Part shown: positions 20,737 through 31,892 of the stretch, piece by piece
Layout: the number at the start of each line of letters is the position of its first letter
Numbering within the stretch: position 1 is the stretch's first letter
Assembly: GCF_049243985.1 (NCBI RefSeq)
Contig: NC_135376.1
Location: 39,227,001-39,291,000 of the forward strand
DNA from: Paroedura picta
Taxonomy: Eukaryota; Chordata; Lepidosauria; Squamata; Gekkonidae
Reading direction: 5' to 3'
Length of the DNA stretch: 64,000 bases
The notes under the pieces: generated by a model
What the model was told of the DNA's origin: nothing
What the model saw: the letters and a program-made list of their open reading frames with translations, nothing else
The model's database searches: none
Made by a program: the position numbers and the translations under genes

Positions 20737-21289
20737 TGTATTATTTCAGTCGCACAAAATCCCATATCCACCTAGGTGATTTTTACATGCCATAGACCAA
20801 GTGAAAGATGCAAACATCACAGATCTTGGCCTTCATGGCATGCAGAGGTCCAAAAGTTTGCCCAAGGCATGAACTCTGCAATTGCCACGTTCAGTATTCC
20901 CCTGTGAGAGTATTCCTTTTTAGCCAAGACAGAGGGAATTTTCAGGGCCAGTACAGAGATGGCTGCTGCTGCTATACAAGCAAAAGAAAACAATTGTCCG
21001 ATTAGGCCAAGACTGTTTCTAAAGTACCAATGGCTTGCATTTAAGCTGATCACTACATACTTGGAGAGAAAGAAGGGTCAATGGGGTTGACCTTTTTACC
21101 GCATCTCTTTGAAATCATACAAGCATTGCAGATGGAGTAGTTTACAAAACAATCAGGATGCAGTTTGACGGTTGTAAGGCACGCTAGAAAATCGCATCCT
21201 TGCGCACCCTTGGTTGGGAATAAACTTCATTTGAGCCAAAGAGTTACTTCCAAGTAACCCTGCGCCAGATCCGGCTGCGTGCTGGATGG

Positions 21290-21943
21290 GGCAGATTCCA
21301 GCCGTGCTGGACCAGTTTACACCCAAGAGCGCTCGCGCAAGTTTGCTCCGCTCGGGGTTCCGCCCACCGCAGCCCCCCTCATCCCCCTGCCCCGTCTAGC
21401 CCGGAGAATTTCCCTGCGGCGTGAGAGAGACTGATTCGCCTCGAGGGCGTAGCTGTCCCGCAAGGCACCAGCAGGGGGCGAGGGGAGCCGACCGGGCTAA
21501 GGCGGAGAGGCGATTCCTCCCCCCCCCCCCCCGCCCGGGGCTGCCGCGGCGGCGATCCTTATTTGTCGAGGAAGGGGGTATTCTCAGCCCGTCCAAGATG
21601 GCCTCAAGTGGTTGTCAAGGCAACAGTGTGAAAGTCATCAGTGCCATGGAAACCCTCTCTGTGGCATAATAATATAAATATTTTCCTTGCAGAAGGAGCC
21701 TGGGGATGAGTGGGCGATGTGCTATTTCGAACGCTGCTGGCTGGGGAGGGGAGGGGCGGGAGGCTGCCCCGGCGGAGGGGGAAGGGGGCTGATAAAATTA
21801 GCTCGGCATGTCTGTTCTGGAGGGGAAGGGCCCCGGGCGCGGGCTTGGGGACGGAGGGAGCCCGGCTGCGGCGCTTGCCTTTGCAGCTGCACACCTCGAG
21901 GCCGCTAGATGGGCACGGAGGCTGGGCGGCGTGCCAGGTAAGA
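21290..21943 (+). promoter_or_regulatory. Orphan CpG island with a plus-strand splice donor
   Basis: About 650 bp are rich in CpG and GC boxes (GGGGAGGGGAGGGGCGGG near 21743) and interrupted by a short AT-rich piece near 21665-21690. The island ends with GTGCCAG|GTAAGA at 21937/21938. An ATG at 21909 would give a nine-codon open start, but a stop codon directly precedes it, so this may equally be 5' UTR. No following coding exon was recognised. In other vertebrates ITGB2, SLX9 or ADARB1 are neighbours of PTTG1IP; which gene this belongs to is not shown here. Confidence 0.5.
21909..21937 (+). other. Candidate first-exon end (MGTEAGRRAR frame or 5' UTR)
   Basis: ATGGGCACGGAGGCTGG begins a frame of nine codons plus two bases that ends at a strong donor CAG|GTAAGA. 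I do not recognise the peptide, and no homologous exon can be named. It might be non-coding. Confidence 0.25.
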
Positions 21944-22077
21944 GGTGCTGCTTGGCTGCTTGGCGGGACTTCCCGAGGGATGCCTGCCTGCCTGCCTGCC
22001 TTCCCTCCCTCCTCCCTCTTCCCTCCTCCCTCCCTCCCGAGGCAAGTCTGGCTGGAACCCTTGTTTTGCCACCCGAC

Positions 22078-22292
22078 ACGGTTGCCAGCTCTGGGTTGCG
22101 AAATTCCTGGAGATTTGGAGGGGGGGGGGCTCTAGGAGAATGGACTTTGGGGAGGAACTTCAGTGGAATAGAATGCCGTTGAAGCCACCTTCCAAAGCAG
22201 CCGTTTCCTCCAGGGAAACCACTGACCTCTCATTAAGCAGTCGGCTATAGTGCTGGGGAATTGCCGGGCTCCACCTGGAGGTTGGCAACACT
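22078..22292 (+). repeat. GGTTGCCAGCTCC TIR repeat, near full length
   Basis: It runs from GGTTGCCAGCTCTGGGTTG to CCACCTGGAGGTTGGCAAC, giving inverted termini GGTTGCCA/TGGCAACC around a G-rich first half and a CCAAAGCAGCCGTTTCCTCC middle. A DNA-transposon MITE is the likeliest class. No clear duplication is visible. Confidence 0.65.
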
Positions 22293-23697
22293 AGCAGTTG
22301 GGGGAAGTTGTGCATGCCTCAGAGTCAGTGGGAAGAGTGCTGTAGGTCATTCCTCCTGATCCCACCATGCCTACACAGGTTGCAAGTTATGTACAAGCCA
22401 TGTCTTGATTGCCACATGTAACACATATAGGTATAGGCAGGGAGAATAGCATATAAACTCAGTGTACAAGATCGGTGAAACCGTCTATCAATGGTTACTA
22501 GCGATGGTGACTAAATTAAAAAAAAAATCATACCTTAAATTAATTAACTGTAAATCCTGAAATATAAGAAACTGGAAAAATGTTTAAATACATAGCCATA
22601 ACATGCCAAATGTCAGTGGCATCTATTTTCTGGGGATAAAGTCATGGGCCTATACCATGAAATACCATCTGTCATTGCTTCAGTTTGGCAGTTGTGATGT
22701 TTAAGTGACTTTGTAATCATAACAATTTGACAACCAATTGTTTTACTGTCAGTCTCTGCAACACCCAAGTAATTTGGGGAGATCTCCATCCACCCCCAAC
22801 CTGAGACTGGCAGGCATATACAAGAATACATTACTTAAGGGGAGACCTCATATGTACCATTTTGTAATAAAGGACTCATCACCAATATAGAAACTGTATG
22901 GATTTTTAATCAACATGTCAATTATTGGGAATGTTAAAGTGTGTCTTTTCAGTTTATGCACACAGGTGTTCTTGTTTTGGCTCTGTATTGATTTCGTTGC
23001 TTTGCATCTTGACATAGTTTGGCTCTTTAGTTGTAAGGAATCAAGGCTGGTGTATTCAAAATGTTTCCAAGGAGAAATTTCACCAGAATTAACTGCTTTT
23101 GGTGTTGTATGTTGATGAGTTTTTTTGAATTATTTTATAATTATAAGTGTAGTTTTTAATGTTCAGATGTTTTTATTGGGTAAAGGCAGCAAAAAAATGT
23201 TTTAAATGAAGTGTTTCAGAGAACTTCCCCCTGCAATTATTCTGACAGTAGCATTGCCGATTACTGGATTCTGACTGCCATATATATTTGAAAGGAAGGC
23301 AGCCCTGAATGTAGGACAACCCCCTAAGAAAGTTATCAAGTGTAACTTGTCTGCAAAGGTAACATGACTCCTTTTTTAAAAGGCATACCTCATTGCTGTC
23401 ACATACACCCAGACAACACAATCACTGGACCTAACAATATTACCTAAACCATCTCAGGTACATTCACTTGCTCATCTTCTTACACTGTATATACCATTAA
23501 ATGATAGTAGTGCCCTTCAGTTCTCCACACAGGGCAAGCAGGTCTACCCTTAGACGAAAGGATAAATGGACACCAGTCTGACAAGAATCACAAAACTGAG
23601 AAATTTGTTGCACAGAAGCTGTTTTATTTCAAAGGAATCTCAGAAAGCGACTAGAATGGGAGACTGCTGAATTACATGTATATTACATAATCAGGGC
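22293..23697. other. Intergenic, nothing recognised
   Basis: Possible intron of the gene starting in the CpG island. No exon-like frame or repeat was identified. Confidence 0.5.
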
Positions 23698-24013
23698 CAG
23701 ACTTTCTCAACTTTCTTACCTCTGATAAACCCCTGAAACACTTTTCAGGCTTCAGGAAACCCAGAAGTGGTGCAATCATGCAGGTTATGGTTGAGAAGCA
23801 TAGCTATGGACATGCCCACCTGGGGCCCCTCCCTTTCCCACCCCCTCCAGGCCCATCAGTGGCCATGGTGTGCGAGGGAGAAACAGGTTGACATGACCAT
23901 ATATGGTCATATCCAATATATAAAAAATTAATTAACTCCCACACATTCAGGAAACCCTTCCAGGGCCATCAAGAAATCCCAGGGTTTCATAAAACCCTGG
24001 TTGAGAAAGCCTA
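23698..24013. mobile_element. Non-autonomous hAT, 316 bp
   Basis: Ends CAGACTTTCTCAAC and GTTGAGAAAGCCTA are near-perfect inverted repeats. Flanks ATCAGGGC and CTCAGGAC are a worn 8-bp duplication (6 of 8). Inner words CCCTGAAACACTTTTCAGG and CCAGGGCCATCAAGAAATCC show it is the longer relative of the element at 17338. Confidence 0.65.
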
Positions 24014-24337
24014 CTCAGGACAATGGAACACACAGAGTTTAACAGAACTATCGGGTTCTTATCTCAAAACACATACTTAATCACTCAGTTCTTACTTAAA
24101 CCCAGATTTTAATTTTGTTGATCTTAACAGTGCCAATGGACTCAAACTTAATTCTTACATTTTTGTTAACTTTTAAATTATCTGTAAGCTAATTTGCTGG
24201 TATTCACAGGTATTATCAACAGCTTTAATCCAATCTTCGCTATACTTATTTTTCAGTTAGTTATGCATCTTGATTCTAATTAGTACTTCCTGTCAATTAA
24301 CCCTCCCACACACACACCTAAATGGAATGTTTGAGGT

Positions 24338-24650
24338 GCTTGTTTCCATGTATCTGCAGAAGTGCGCACGCACATGAAAGCTTGTAGCCAGAATTGAACT
24401 TTGTCGCTGTGGCTCAGTGGTAGAGCATCTGCTTGGCATGCAGTCTCCAGTATCTCCAGTTAAAAAATCTGGCAGTAGGTGAGGTGAAAGATCTCTGCCT
24501 GAAACCTTGGAGAGCTGCTGCTAGTCTGAGTAGACAATATTCTGATGGAACAATGGTCTGATTCAATATGAGGCAGTTTCATATGTTAAAGGTGCCACTG
24601 GACTCAAAATTTGTTCTGCTGCTTCCGATTGACACAGCTACCTACCTTAA
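24338..24650 (+). mobile_element. GGTGCCACTGGACTC-family end split by a SINE
   Basis: GAAGTGCGCACGCACATGAA and GAACTTTGT at the left continue, after the SINE at 24404-24585, as TAAAGGTGCCACTGGACTC and a final block near 24640. The SINE therefore landed in the CTTTGTTGGTCTTAAAGG core of the older repeat. Confidence 0.65.
24404..24585 (+). mobile_element. tRNA-Ala-like SINE
   Basis: The head GCTGTGGCTCAGTGGTAGAG followed by CATCTGCTTGGCATGCAG is a tRNA-like 5' half with box A and a GGC-type anticodon loop; box B is damaged. The 3' body includes GGCAGTAGGTGAGGTGAAAG and GGTCTGATTCAATATGAGG. It is a SINE, not a working tRNA gene. Confidence 0.75.
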
Positions 24651-26596
24651 TCAATTGTGGGGGGATGGGACGAGTCTTATTGCATTGACATAAATACTGT
24701 AATTCAAAATCTGCTACCTGAGTGGGAAGAATAGAAATATTCATTTTGCAGGTTGCCATTTTAAAATAGACTTTTTAGATTTCATTTGTGAATAGAGACA
24801 TGAAAGGAGGTACAAGAAATCCCCCCATATGACAACATTTTTTCCTCAGCATTTTATATGAACAGGTGTGGTTTAAGCTGATAATGCCATATATTACTTG
24901 CTTATTTTAATGTTCTGCATTTCCTTGTTTATTTTCTGGTCATCAGTCACAGATGAATTGAAATTGCTTCCCTGCTGTTTTCAAACCAGGTAATGAGAAC
25001 ATAACAAGAATAGCCTAGCTAGAGTAGGCCAAAGGTACCTCCAGTCCAGCATTCTGCTCCAGCCCTCATTAGAAGAATGCTGCTGAAAGATCACAAGCAA
25101 GACAGGAAGGTGATGTCCTTTCCCCCTAGTATTTCTGTCCCCAGACATGGAGTTTCTGCCTAGCAATCAAACATTGTTACTCATTTCATTTCAAGAAACT
25201 CAGCCCCCCCCCCACCTTGAGGTATCATTTCTGTTATGGGAGTATCATATCTAGATAGCACCCACATTTCAATACATTATTGGTAAAGCTGCCATTTCCC
25301 CACACACAATGTACACTGCTTTTTCTGATTCAAGACTTGTAAAAAATGAGGCTGTGCAACCCTCATAGACATTTATTGGACAGTGACTGTAACCTGAACA
25401 ATAACCATCAGCACCCCTCCCACCCACCTTGGTTTGTATCATGCTGTACATTCTAAGGGAATGTTTCCATTGCTTTGGAAGTGCTTTCTTGCTTTAGAGC
25501 TTATGTTCAGACAGCTTCATCTCCAGCTTTTCCCAGTAGCTATGCATCAGCCTCTGTCTGCACTGCAGTATTCAGCTTTATAGCTTGAATTGTGAAATGC
25601 TTTGAACAAAGGGACCTTGGGCTAGTGTTGGAACTATAGCACTCACATGAATAGTCTACAGATTCTGCTTTTGGTTCATTGTCCGTGCAATCCTAAACAG
25701 ATCTATTCAGATCTTCAAGTTTATTCAGTAGGGCTTATTCACAGCAAAGTTTTCTTAGGATGGCACTGTGTGCCCCAGAGCTATAGTTGGATCAGTTCTA
25801 TTAGTGGCATTATACAGGGTTTTGTTTGTTTGTTTAAAAAAACCTTTCATCTAAAGAGCCTTTTAAATTTTTATCACTGTTTAGGGGTGCTCCCACTTGC
25901 TTTCTCCTTTAAAAATATAAGGCATATATTTTGCCTTTTTGTAGTTTCATGGCCCGCTGCTTGACTTGACTTTTGCCTATAGCTTTGGTTGCAAATCAAA
26001 TGTGTGCTTTGAGTCATCTCCCAAATCAGATTTTCCCAGCTTCCCAAATTGGATTTGAGAACAGTCAAATGTTTTTTTAGAGTTCTTTGGTGATTGCATG
26101 TTCTTTGCTGCTATTTTCAAGACTGCAGTAAGCCATGCATCTTTCGAGGGTGGTAGGGTCACCTTGGCTTTGTTGATTTCTGTTTTTTCATTTTTTTTAT
26201 GCTTTCTTAATATTTCTTTAAAAACCTGGAAGAGACAGATCTCTCAACCAAAACCCTCAGGGTATATAAATATTCTATGAGTCAAAATAATTCTATTGTT
26301 TTCTAAATCAGCAGGCTAAAAAGTGCACGTTTAACATCTCTAGTTTCCTCAAGCACTTTACCAATCTTAATCTCAGAGCTATTTAACACTGCCTCATGAT
26401 TTTTTACATTTTAGTTCTGGAAGCAAGAGATTTTGGAGGTTGTATCATCATAAATGGACAGGCAGATGAGTGCTTGCAGAGCTAGCCTTTGCAGACTTGA
26501 CCCACAAGTGGAACAAGCAGTAGGTGATGAGTAATAAATACACAGGGGTGGCTAAAGTTACTGACCTTCCAAGCTGAATATGGTAATCTTCAGGTT
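24651..26596. other. Intergenic; one worn MITE-like piece near 25685-25790
   Basis: Only the GTGCAATCCTAAACAGATCT to AGGATGGCACTG stretch resembles the AGGATTGCA-ended short repeats common in amniotes. Everything else is unassigned. Confidence 0.4.
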
Positions 26597-26835
26597 TTCA
26601 TGCCTTGACCTAGATTGCCCAGGCTAGCCCAATCTTATCTGACCTCCAAAGCTAAGCAGAGTTTGCACTGGTTAGTAGTTACATGGCAGCCCACCAAGGA
26701 CCTCTAGGGTGGAAACAGAGGCAAACAGTGGCACACCATCTCTGTTCATCTCTTGCCTTGACAACTGTATGGGATTGCCCAAAATCGGCTGCAAATAGAT
26801 GGCACTTTCTACCACCACCAACTTTTCATGGTACT
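26597..26835 (+). mobile_element. 5S rRNA-derived SINE
   Basis: The head CCCAATCTTATCTGACCTCC, then AAAGCTAAGCAGAGTTTGCA and CTGGTTAGTAGTTACATGGC, follows the 5S rRNA internal promoter (box A AGCTAAGCAG, box C ATGGGAGACC region) closely. A body GTTCATCTCTTGCCTTGA and the 3' block AAATCGGCTGCAAATAGATG complete it. It is a retroposon, not a 5S gene. Confidence 0.8.
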
Positions 26836-27206
26836 TCAATTTGTATCATGAGCAAAGCCCAAATATAACTCCTAGAAGCAAATCTGGCCTACTTGGTGCT
26901 TACTATCATGGGTTGTTGGATGTTGCCCCTGATAAGTAGTGTGTCCCCACATATTGCCCCAGATAACCCAAGTGGTCAGAACTGGTTTTTCAAAAACAGC
27001 AACTGAAATTTTAATCTTTGTTTCCTTAAAAGATTTATCCTCATCATGCCCAGTGTTTAAAAACAACCACGTTTTTAAACCAACAAGTAATAATAAAAAA
27101 TAATCATAACACATTGGAAGTAAAACTATTTCATAACGGTTACTGAGGGCACACTGAAAGGAACACCAACATTTGGAAGAAAAGCAGAAAGAGAATCATA
27201 CACACA

Positions 27207-27335
27207 TCCCATTATGGCTCCAACTTTGGGTTGGGAAGTTCCTGGGGATTTGAGGGGGGGATCTGGGGAGGAAGGGATTGAGAGAGAGGAGGGGGTATAA
27301 TGCCAAGGTACCCACTATCCAAAGCAGCCATTTTC
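27207..27335 (+). repeat. GGTTGCCAGCTCC-family fragment
   Basis: The first half only: GGGTTGGGAAGTTCCTGGGG, a G-rich block and CCAAAGCAGCCATTTTCTTG. The 3' half is missing. Confidence 0.5.
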
Positions 27336-27794
27336 TTGAATACATCCTGAGTGCCAGGCAGAGTCAAATCCTTGAACAGGGCCACAAACAGAACAAAAGC
27401 CAAAAGAAAGAACTGTCTCAAAATTCTCAGCAGTCAAGTAATAGCTGAAGTTCCTGAATCATCTTCAAGAGTAGCCCCCACGTAGAGTACAAGGCTGTAA
27501 TCTAAACTGAAGCATACACAAATATGTGTTTATCTACAAATGTTCACATGTACGCCTTTTAAAATAAGAACGAAATAAATCTACATGTGCTCTCAGAATG
27601 TGTGGCTATTCAAGAATATTTCGAAAAGTGTCCCTTAGAAATAGAATCGATTGAATAAAAAATTGCAATCTAGTTTTGAATATTTCAAAACTCCATTGAT
27701 TGTTGCACTTAGAAAAACAAGCATTTTTTTCAGTGAGGCTATACTGTTCTGTTATTTAGGCACATTTTGTGAGTTATCAGTGCTGATGTCACAG

Positions 27795-27892
27795 CGGTAC
27801 TGACATCGTATCTGAGGAAGTGTGTGTGCACACATAAGCTCTTATATCTTGAATAAAACTTTGTTGGTTTTAAAGGTGCCACTGGAATATAG
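27795..27892 (+). mobile_element. GGTGCCACTGGACTC-family end
   Basis: TCTGAGGAAGTGTGTGTGCA, CACATAAGCTCTTAT, GAATAAAACTTTGTTGGTTT and AAAGGTGCCACTGGA are the conserved 3'-end words of this family, here in the forward sense. Confidence 0.65.
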
Positions 27893-29315
27893 GTATAATT
27901 TCAATTACTCTTCAGACATACCACCAAAACCTCCAGTCCCTACGTGTGTGAACCACTAAGATCTGTGTGAAATAGATTCAGAGTACCTTTATTGGCATAA
28001 AGTGTGTGAAATATTAATAGGGGTTCCGGGATTTATGGCTCCTGGACGGAGTTTTGTAAATACAAAAAGAAATTGCCCTTACAATTTAGCATAAATAAGA
28101 TTTACCTCTGAAGGAAGACATGCATGCAGAACCGGTGTGATAACAGCCACTATTGAGAGATTTAGCAATTCTAAGTAGGTCTACTCATACTCCTACTCTG
28201 GTCTATTCATTGGGACATATTTTCAGGAAAATGTTTTTAATATTGCATCAGAACACTGCTGTCTTATACCCTTCTAAGTCCATTGAAGTCAATGGGTTTG
28301 GAAGGGATTAACTGTGCCTATGATTGCACTATGAACAAAGTTGCATAAGAAATAAATGAAAAACTCACTAAGTGCCGAAATTGGTGAAGCCTGCTCCTTT
28401 ACTGCTGCTAATACTTGGCTTATTACCTTCTACTGACTCAGGAAAATGTAATTCTTAGAAAAAGACCAGAGATAGAATCAGGTTTGCTTTAACTTCAACT
28501 GCTCTGCACTTTTGTTTACAGATATTGTTTGCAGTAAACTGGTAAAATAATAAAAAATGGATAAGAACTTAGAAAAGTGTGCTTTTCTAGCATCCCAAAG
28601 CCAGGCAAAGAGGCAAAATCAGAGACCTTGTTCAATTAATATAATTTCCTATTAAGAGCTGTAGCTGTCTGGCTAATCCTTTTGTAAAGTGTGAGTAGAA
28701 AAACTACTGCAACCATGATTTATTTGGAAGTAAGCCCCGTAGATGTCAGTGTCTGCAAGCAGTGATATGAAATATTTTGTGTTTGGGATCACATCTTGGT
28801 ACGTAAATGTCCAGTTCTGCCTGTGCTTTTGCTACTATAGTGCAACTGTTAAAATCCCCCCTTCCTCCTCTCATTTGCTCTTTACCCCTTTTATAGTTAA
28901 GGAACAAGCTGGGATGGATGGACAGCTCAGGAAATGTTTGTATGCCCATCAATGATTCCACTCCTGATAGCGCCATATCTCCTGGGATCGGAGAATGAGG
29001 CTATTACATTAATCTCCCATGTCTGAACTATACATACTTCTGAGACACCATCTCTCTAGCTGTCCCCACCAGCCTGCAGTGCTTTAAAGTTGAAGGTAGC
29101 CTGGACAGTTGTGCTGTCTGTAGCATTGTCTAGTTTAACTTGCTAGTGAGACTGGTCTACAAGTAATATTATCTCCACTGTCATGAAACTATTGTATGGA
29201 AGATAGTGTTGTGCATATTCTCCAATATGAATAAATAGAAACAGGTTTCCCCCACAGACAGTGTTGCCAAACGCCAGGAGGAAAAATATCCTGGCCCTGT
29301 ATTAGAGACTTAAAT
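27893..29315. other. Intergenic; one worn short repeat at about 28262-28330
   Basis: CTTCTAAGTCCATTGAAGTC followed by AATGGG and CCTATGATTGCAC resembles a widespread amniote MITE. No other feature is supported. Confidence 0.4.
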
Positions 29316-29452
29316 CAGGGGTAGTCAAACTGCGGCCCTCCAGATGTCCATGGACTACAATTCCCATGAAGCCCCTGCCAGCGAATGCTGGCAGGGGCTT
29401 CTGGGAATTGTAGTCCATGGACATCTGGAGGGCCGCAGTTTGACTACCCCTG
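29316..29452. mobile_element. Palindromic hAT MITE, copy 1 (137 bp)
   Basis: Ends CAGGGGTAGTCAAACTGCGG and its reverse complement; the two halves pair almost base for base around GCCAGCGAATGCTGGC. A perfect 8-bp duplication ACTTAAAT flanks it (29308-29315, 29453-29460). Two further copies lie at 48071 and 57584. Confidence 0.93.
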
Positions 29453-29922
29453 ACTTAAATCAAGGATGGTAGTGTTATTTTATCATGTGATGTTGGGCAT
29501 TCCCATGCCCATTTCCACACACTGGCCCTTGTTAAAGAGAGTGGATGGTTTTTCCCACCCTTCAGCCCTGTTGACTATCGCACCTCGAGATCAAGAATAA
29601 ATGCCTTGAACATGAAACCAAGCCTTATTAAAATTTAAAACTCAAGCATAAAACTTGCAGGAACTTGCCATGTAACAGGCCATTCAGAACACAAGCAAAC
29701 TTTTTCTGCCAGTCCTTGTGCGTTGGGTGCAATGCCAGCCGTGCATAGGTGAAGCCAAACAAGCCTGGCATTAGAAATTAATTCACAGAGAGGGGCTGGA
29801 GAAGAACAGCATAACATGTAGGACTGAACCAAATATCTTGAAACGTTAGGCATGTTTTGTTTTGAAATGTAATGGATTACATTTGAAATGTAATGGGATT
29901 ACAGAAAGGTCATGGGTCCCTG

Positions 29923-30201
29923 AGAGCCAGTTTGGTGTAGTGGTTAAGAGTGTGGACTTCTAATCCGGTATGCTGGGTTCGATTCTGCACTCCCCCACAT
30001 GCAGCCAGCTGGGTGACCTTGGGCTTGCCACAGCACTGAGAAAACTGCTCTGATCGAGCAGGAATATCAAGGCTCTCTCAGCCTCACCCACCTCACAGGG
30101 TGTCTGTTGTGAGGAGAGGAAAGGGAAGGCGACTGTAAGACACTTTGAGCCTCCTTCAGGTAGAGAAAAGCAGCATATAAGAACCTACTCTTCTTCTTCT
30201 C
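29923..30201 (+). mobile_element. tRNA-derived SINE, (CTT)n-tailed, full length
   Basis: It runs from AGAGCCAGTTTGGTGTAGTG through box B GGGTTCGATTC to GAACCTACTCTTCTTCTTC. It is one of the best preserved copies in the window. Confidence 0.9.
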
Positions 30202-30375
30202 CAACTATCTGACAACCATAGCCAAAGAAACAGTGTGACCCTATTCGTGCTTACTCAGAAGTAAGTACCACAGTGTTGAACGGCTCTTATTCCCAGATAA
30301 GGGAGTTTATAAGGGAGCCATAGTCCAACCTCTTGCTAAAATGGCAGGACCCAGGGAAATCAGCAGCTCCTAGAA

Positions 30376-30724
30376 CAGTGGTTCTCAGCCTGGGAGTTGG
30401 GACCCCTTTGGGGATCAAACGACCCTTTCACAGGGGTCGTGGCAGGGCCAGCAGCTTGGCTGGGGTAGATCAAGATAGAGTGTTTGTCAGGAGCAGCGGA
30501 AAAGAGCAAGATTGGCATGGTGGGACAAGAGGCAGAAATGAACTGAGAAATCCTGGGGGGAAAAACAATTTATATACCACCATGAACAATGGATCTTCAT
30601 GACATTGGTCAGTTTTGGTTTAATTTCTGTGAAAGGACACTTGCATAATTTTATGGCTGGGGGTCACCACAACATGAGTTACTGTATTAAAGGGTCATGG
30701 CATTAGGAAGGTTGAGAACCACTG
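30376..30724. mobile_element. SPIN-like non-autonomous hAT, 349 bp
   Basis: Left end CAGTGGTTCTCAGCCTG and AACGACCCTTTCACAGGGGT, right end GGGTCACCACAACATGAGTT and GGTTGAGAACCACTG, match the termini of the SPACE INVADERS (SPIN) hAT family. That family is known for repeated horizontal transfer among tetrapods. A perfect 8-bp duplication TCCTAGAA flanks it (30368-30375, 30725-30732). The middle differs from the common SPIN MITE as I remember it. Confidence 0.85.
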
Positions 30725-31355
30725 TCCTAGAAGAACATTTGCATTAAAAGGAGTCTAAATATTGTATTAGGGTGTAAAGTAATCTTAGTTCTGACAAATT
30801 ACTCTACAGAGTGAGGTCCCAAGGATCCCCAGCAACATACCCATAAGCAAGAAATAATGTCTGTTGGAATACAGCCAGACCAGATTCTGATAACAAAAGC
30901 TCAGAGACTCCAATATCCAGTGCCAAAAGGAAGTTCCCCTGAACTAGTGACCTTGATGTGCAAGTCTAATGTAGGGCTGAGCCACATGGCAACTCAAACT
31001 GTCCACTGGTCTTGATTCCCAGAGCTCATAGAACTTGATGGGCTGCCTCAAACTAGCCATCCACCCAGCTCTGCCCCATTGAATGACAGCATTCATGCAA
31101 AGTTGACATGTTTCAGAAGACTGCCAGAAGAAGCTAGGACCAGATAATGTTTGGGCAGAATCAAGTTCCAGGTTAATTTCAGCAAACGAATAGAACAGAT
31201 TGCTCCTGTGTCCAGATTACTATGACTTTCTTGGCAGTAGCTGTTTTAGATTGGTCACACCTTGCTCCAGGCTTTTCCTGAATCTTGTATCTGTGATCCT
31301 GATTGACTGCTGTGATATTATATTATTTATAGAATTAGTCAACTATTCCAGCCCA

Positions 31356-31412
31356 ATAGAATAAAGTTTGAGTCTAGTGGCACTTTAAAAACCAACAAAG
31401 TTTTATTCAAGG
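31356..31412 (-). mobile_element. GGTGCCACTGGACTC-family fragment
   Basis: AGTCTAGTGGCACTTTAAAA then ACCAACAAAGTTTTATTCAA is the reversed 3' end of the family. It is cut at 31414 by a possible Helitron end. Confidence 0.65.
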
Positions 31413-31414
31413 AA

Positions 31415-31740
31415 CTAGGGGCCAGGCCAGTTGCATTCAGGAATACGGGTGCTAGATTGGGGGTGTGTGGAAGAACTCTGCAGATGGCCTCCCCCACCCC
31501 CCAGAATCTGGAAAGGCTGCAGGCAGCTGTTAGGGAACTCACTGGCAGGGGCATCTCTCACACATCAGGGATCTGCAGCCCCTGAGTCTCAGAGGGAAAT
31601 GGAAGGGGGGGCCAGGGGGGGCAGAAGACGATTGGCTGGCCACTGGACAGACAGGCAAGCTGGTTTGAGGAGGGCACTCAGGGGCAGGACAGTCGCCCTG
31701 AGTGGGTGTTAAGTGCTGAGTGGCACTTAAACCATGAGAC
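31415..31740 (-). mobile_element. Possible Helitron (3' end at the left)
   Basis: Read on the minus strand, CCTGAATGCAACTGG is followed by CCTGGCCCCTAG and then T, fitting CTRR with a worn hairpin just inside. It interrupts an older repeat exactly between A and CTAG. The right end was not found, so the end coordinate is a guess. Confidence 0.35.
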
Positions 31741-31867
31741 ATGCTCCTCCTCCAAGACCTTATCAGAAATATATTGTGTGGAACAGATACGCTTTGGGGG
31801 TGCATGCACTGTATTGAAGAAGCGTCTTCTGACTACCTGTGGACATTGCAGTGCAAGGGACAAGTGT

Positions 31868-31892
31868 TTTTTTTTTTTTTTTTTTTTTTGCA
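31868..31892. repeat. Poly-T tract
   Basis: A run of about 25 T. It is not next to a recognisable retroposon body. Confidence 0.8.

Noticed and set aside
24404-24480. Possible functional tRNA-Ala gene
   Set aside because: Box B is damaged, no T-stem or acceptor closure is possible, and the body continues into a known SINE-type 3' part.
26597-26720. Possible 5S rRNA gene
   Set aside because: Several promoter and stem bases differ, and it is followed by a SINE body and tail; it is a retroposon head.
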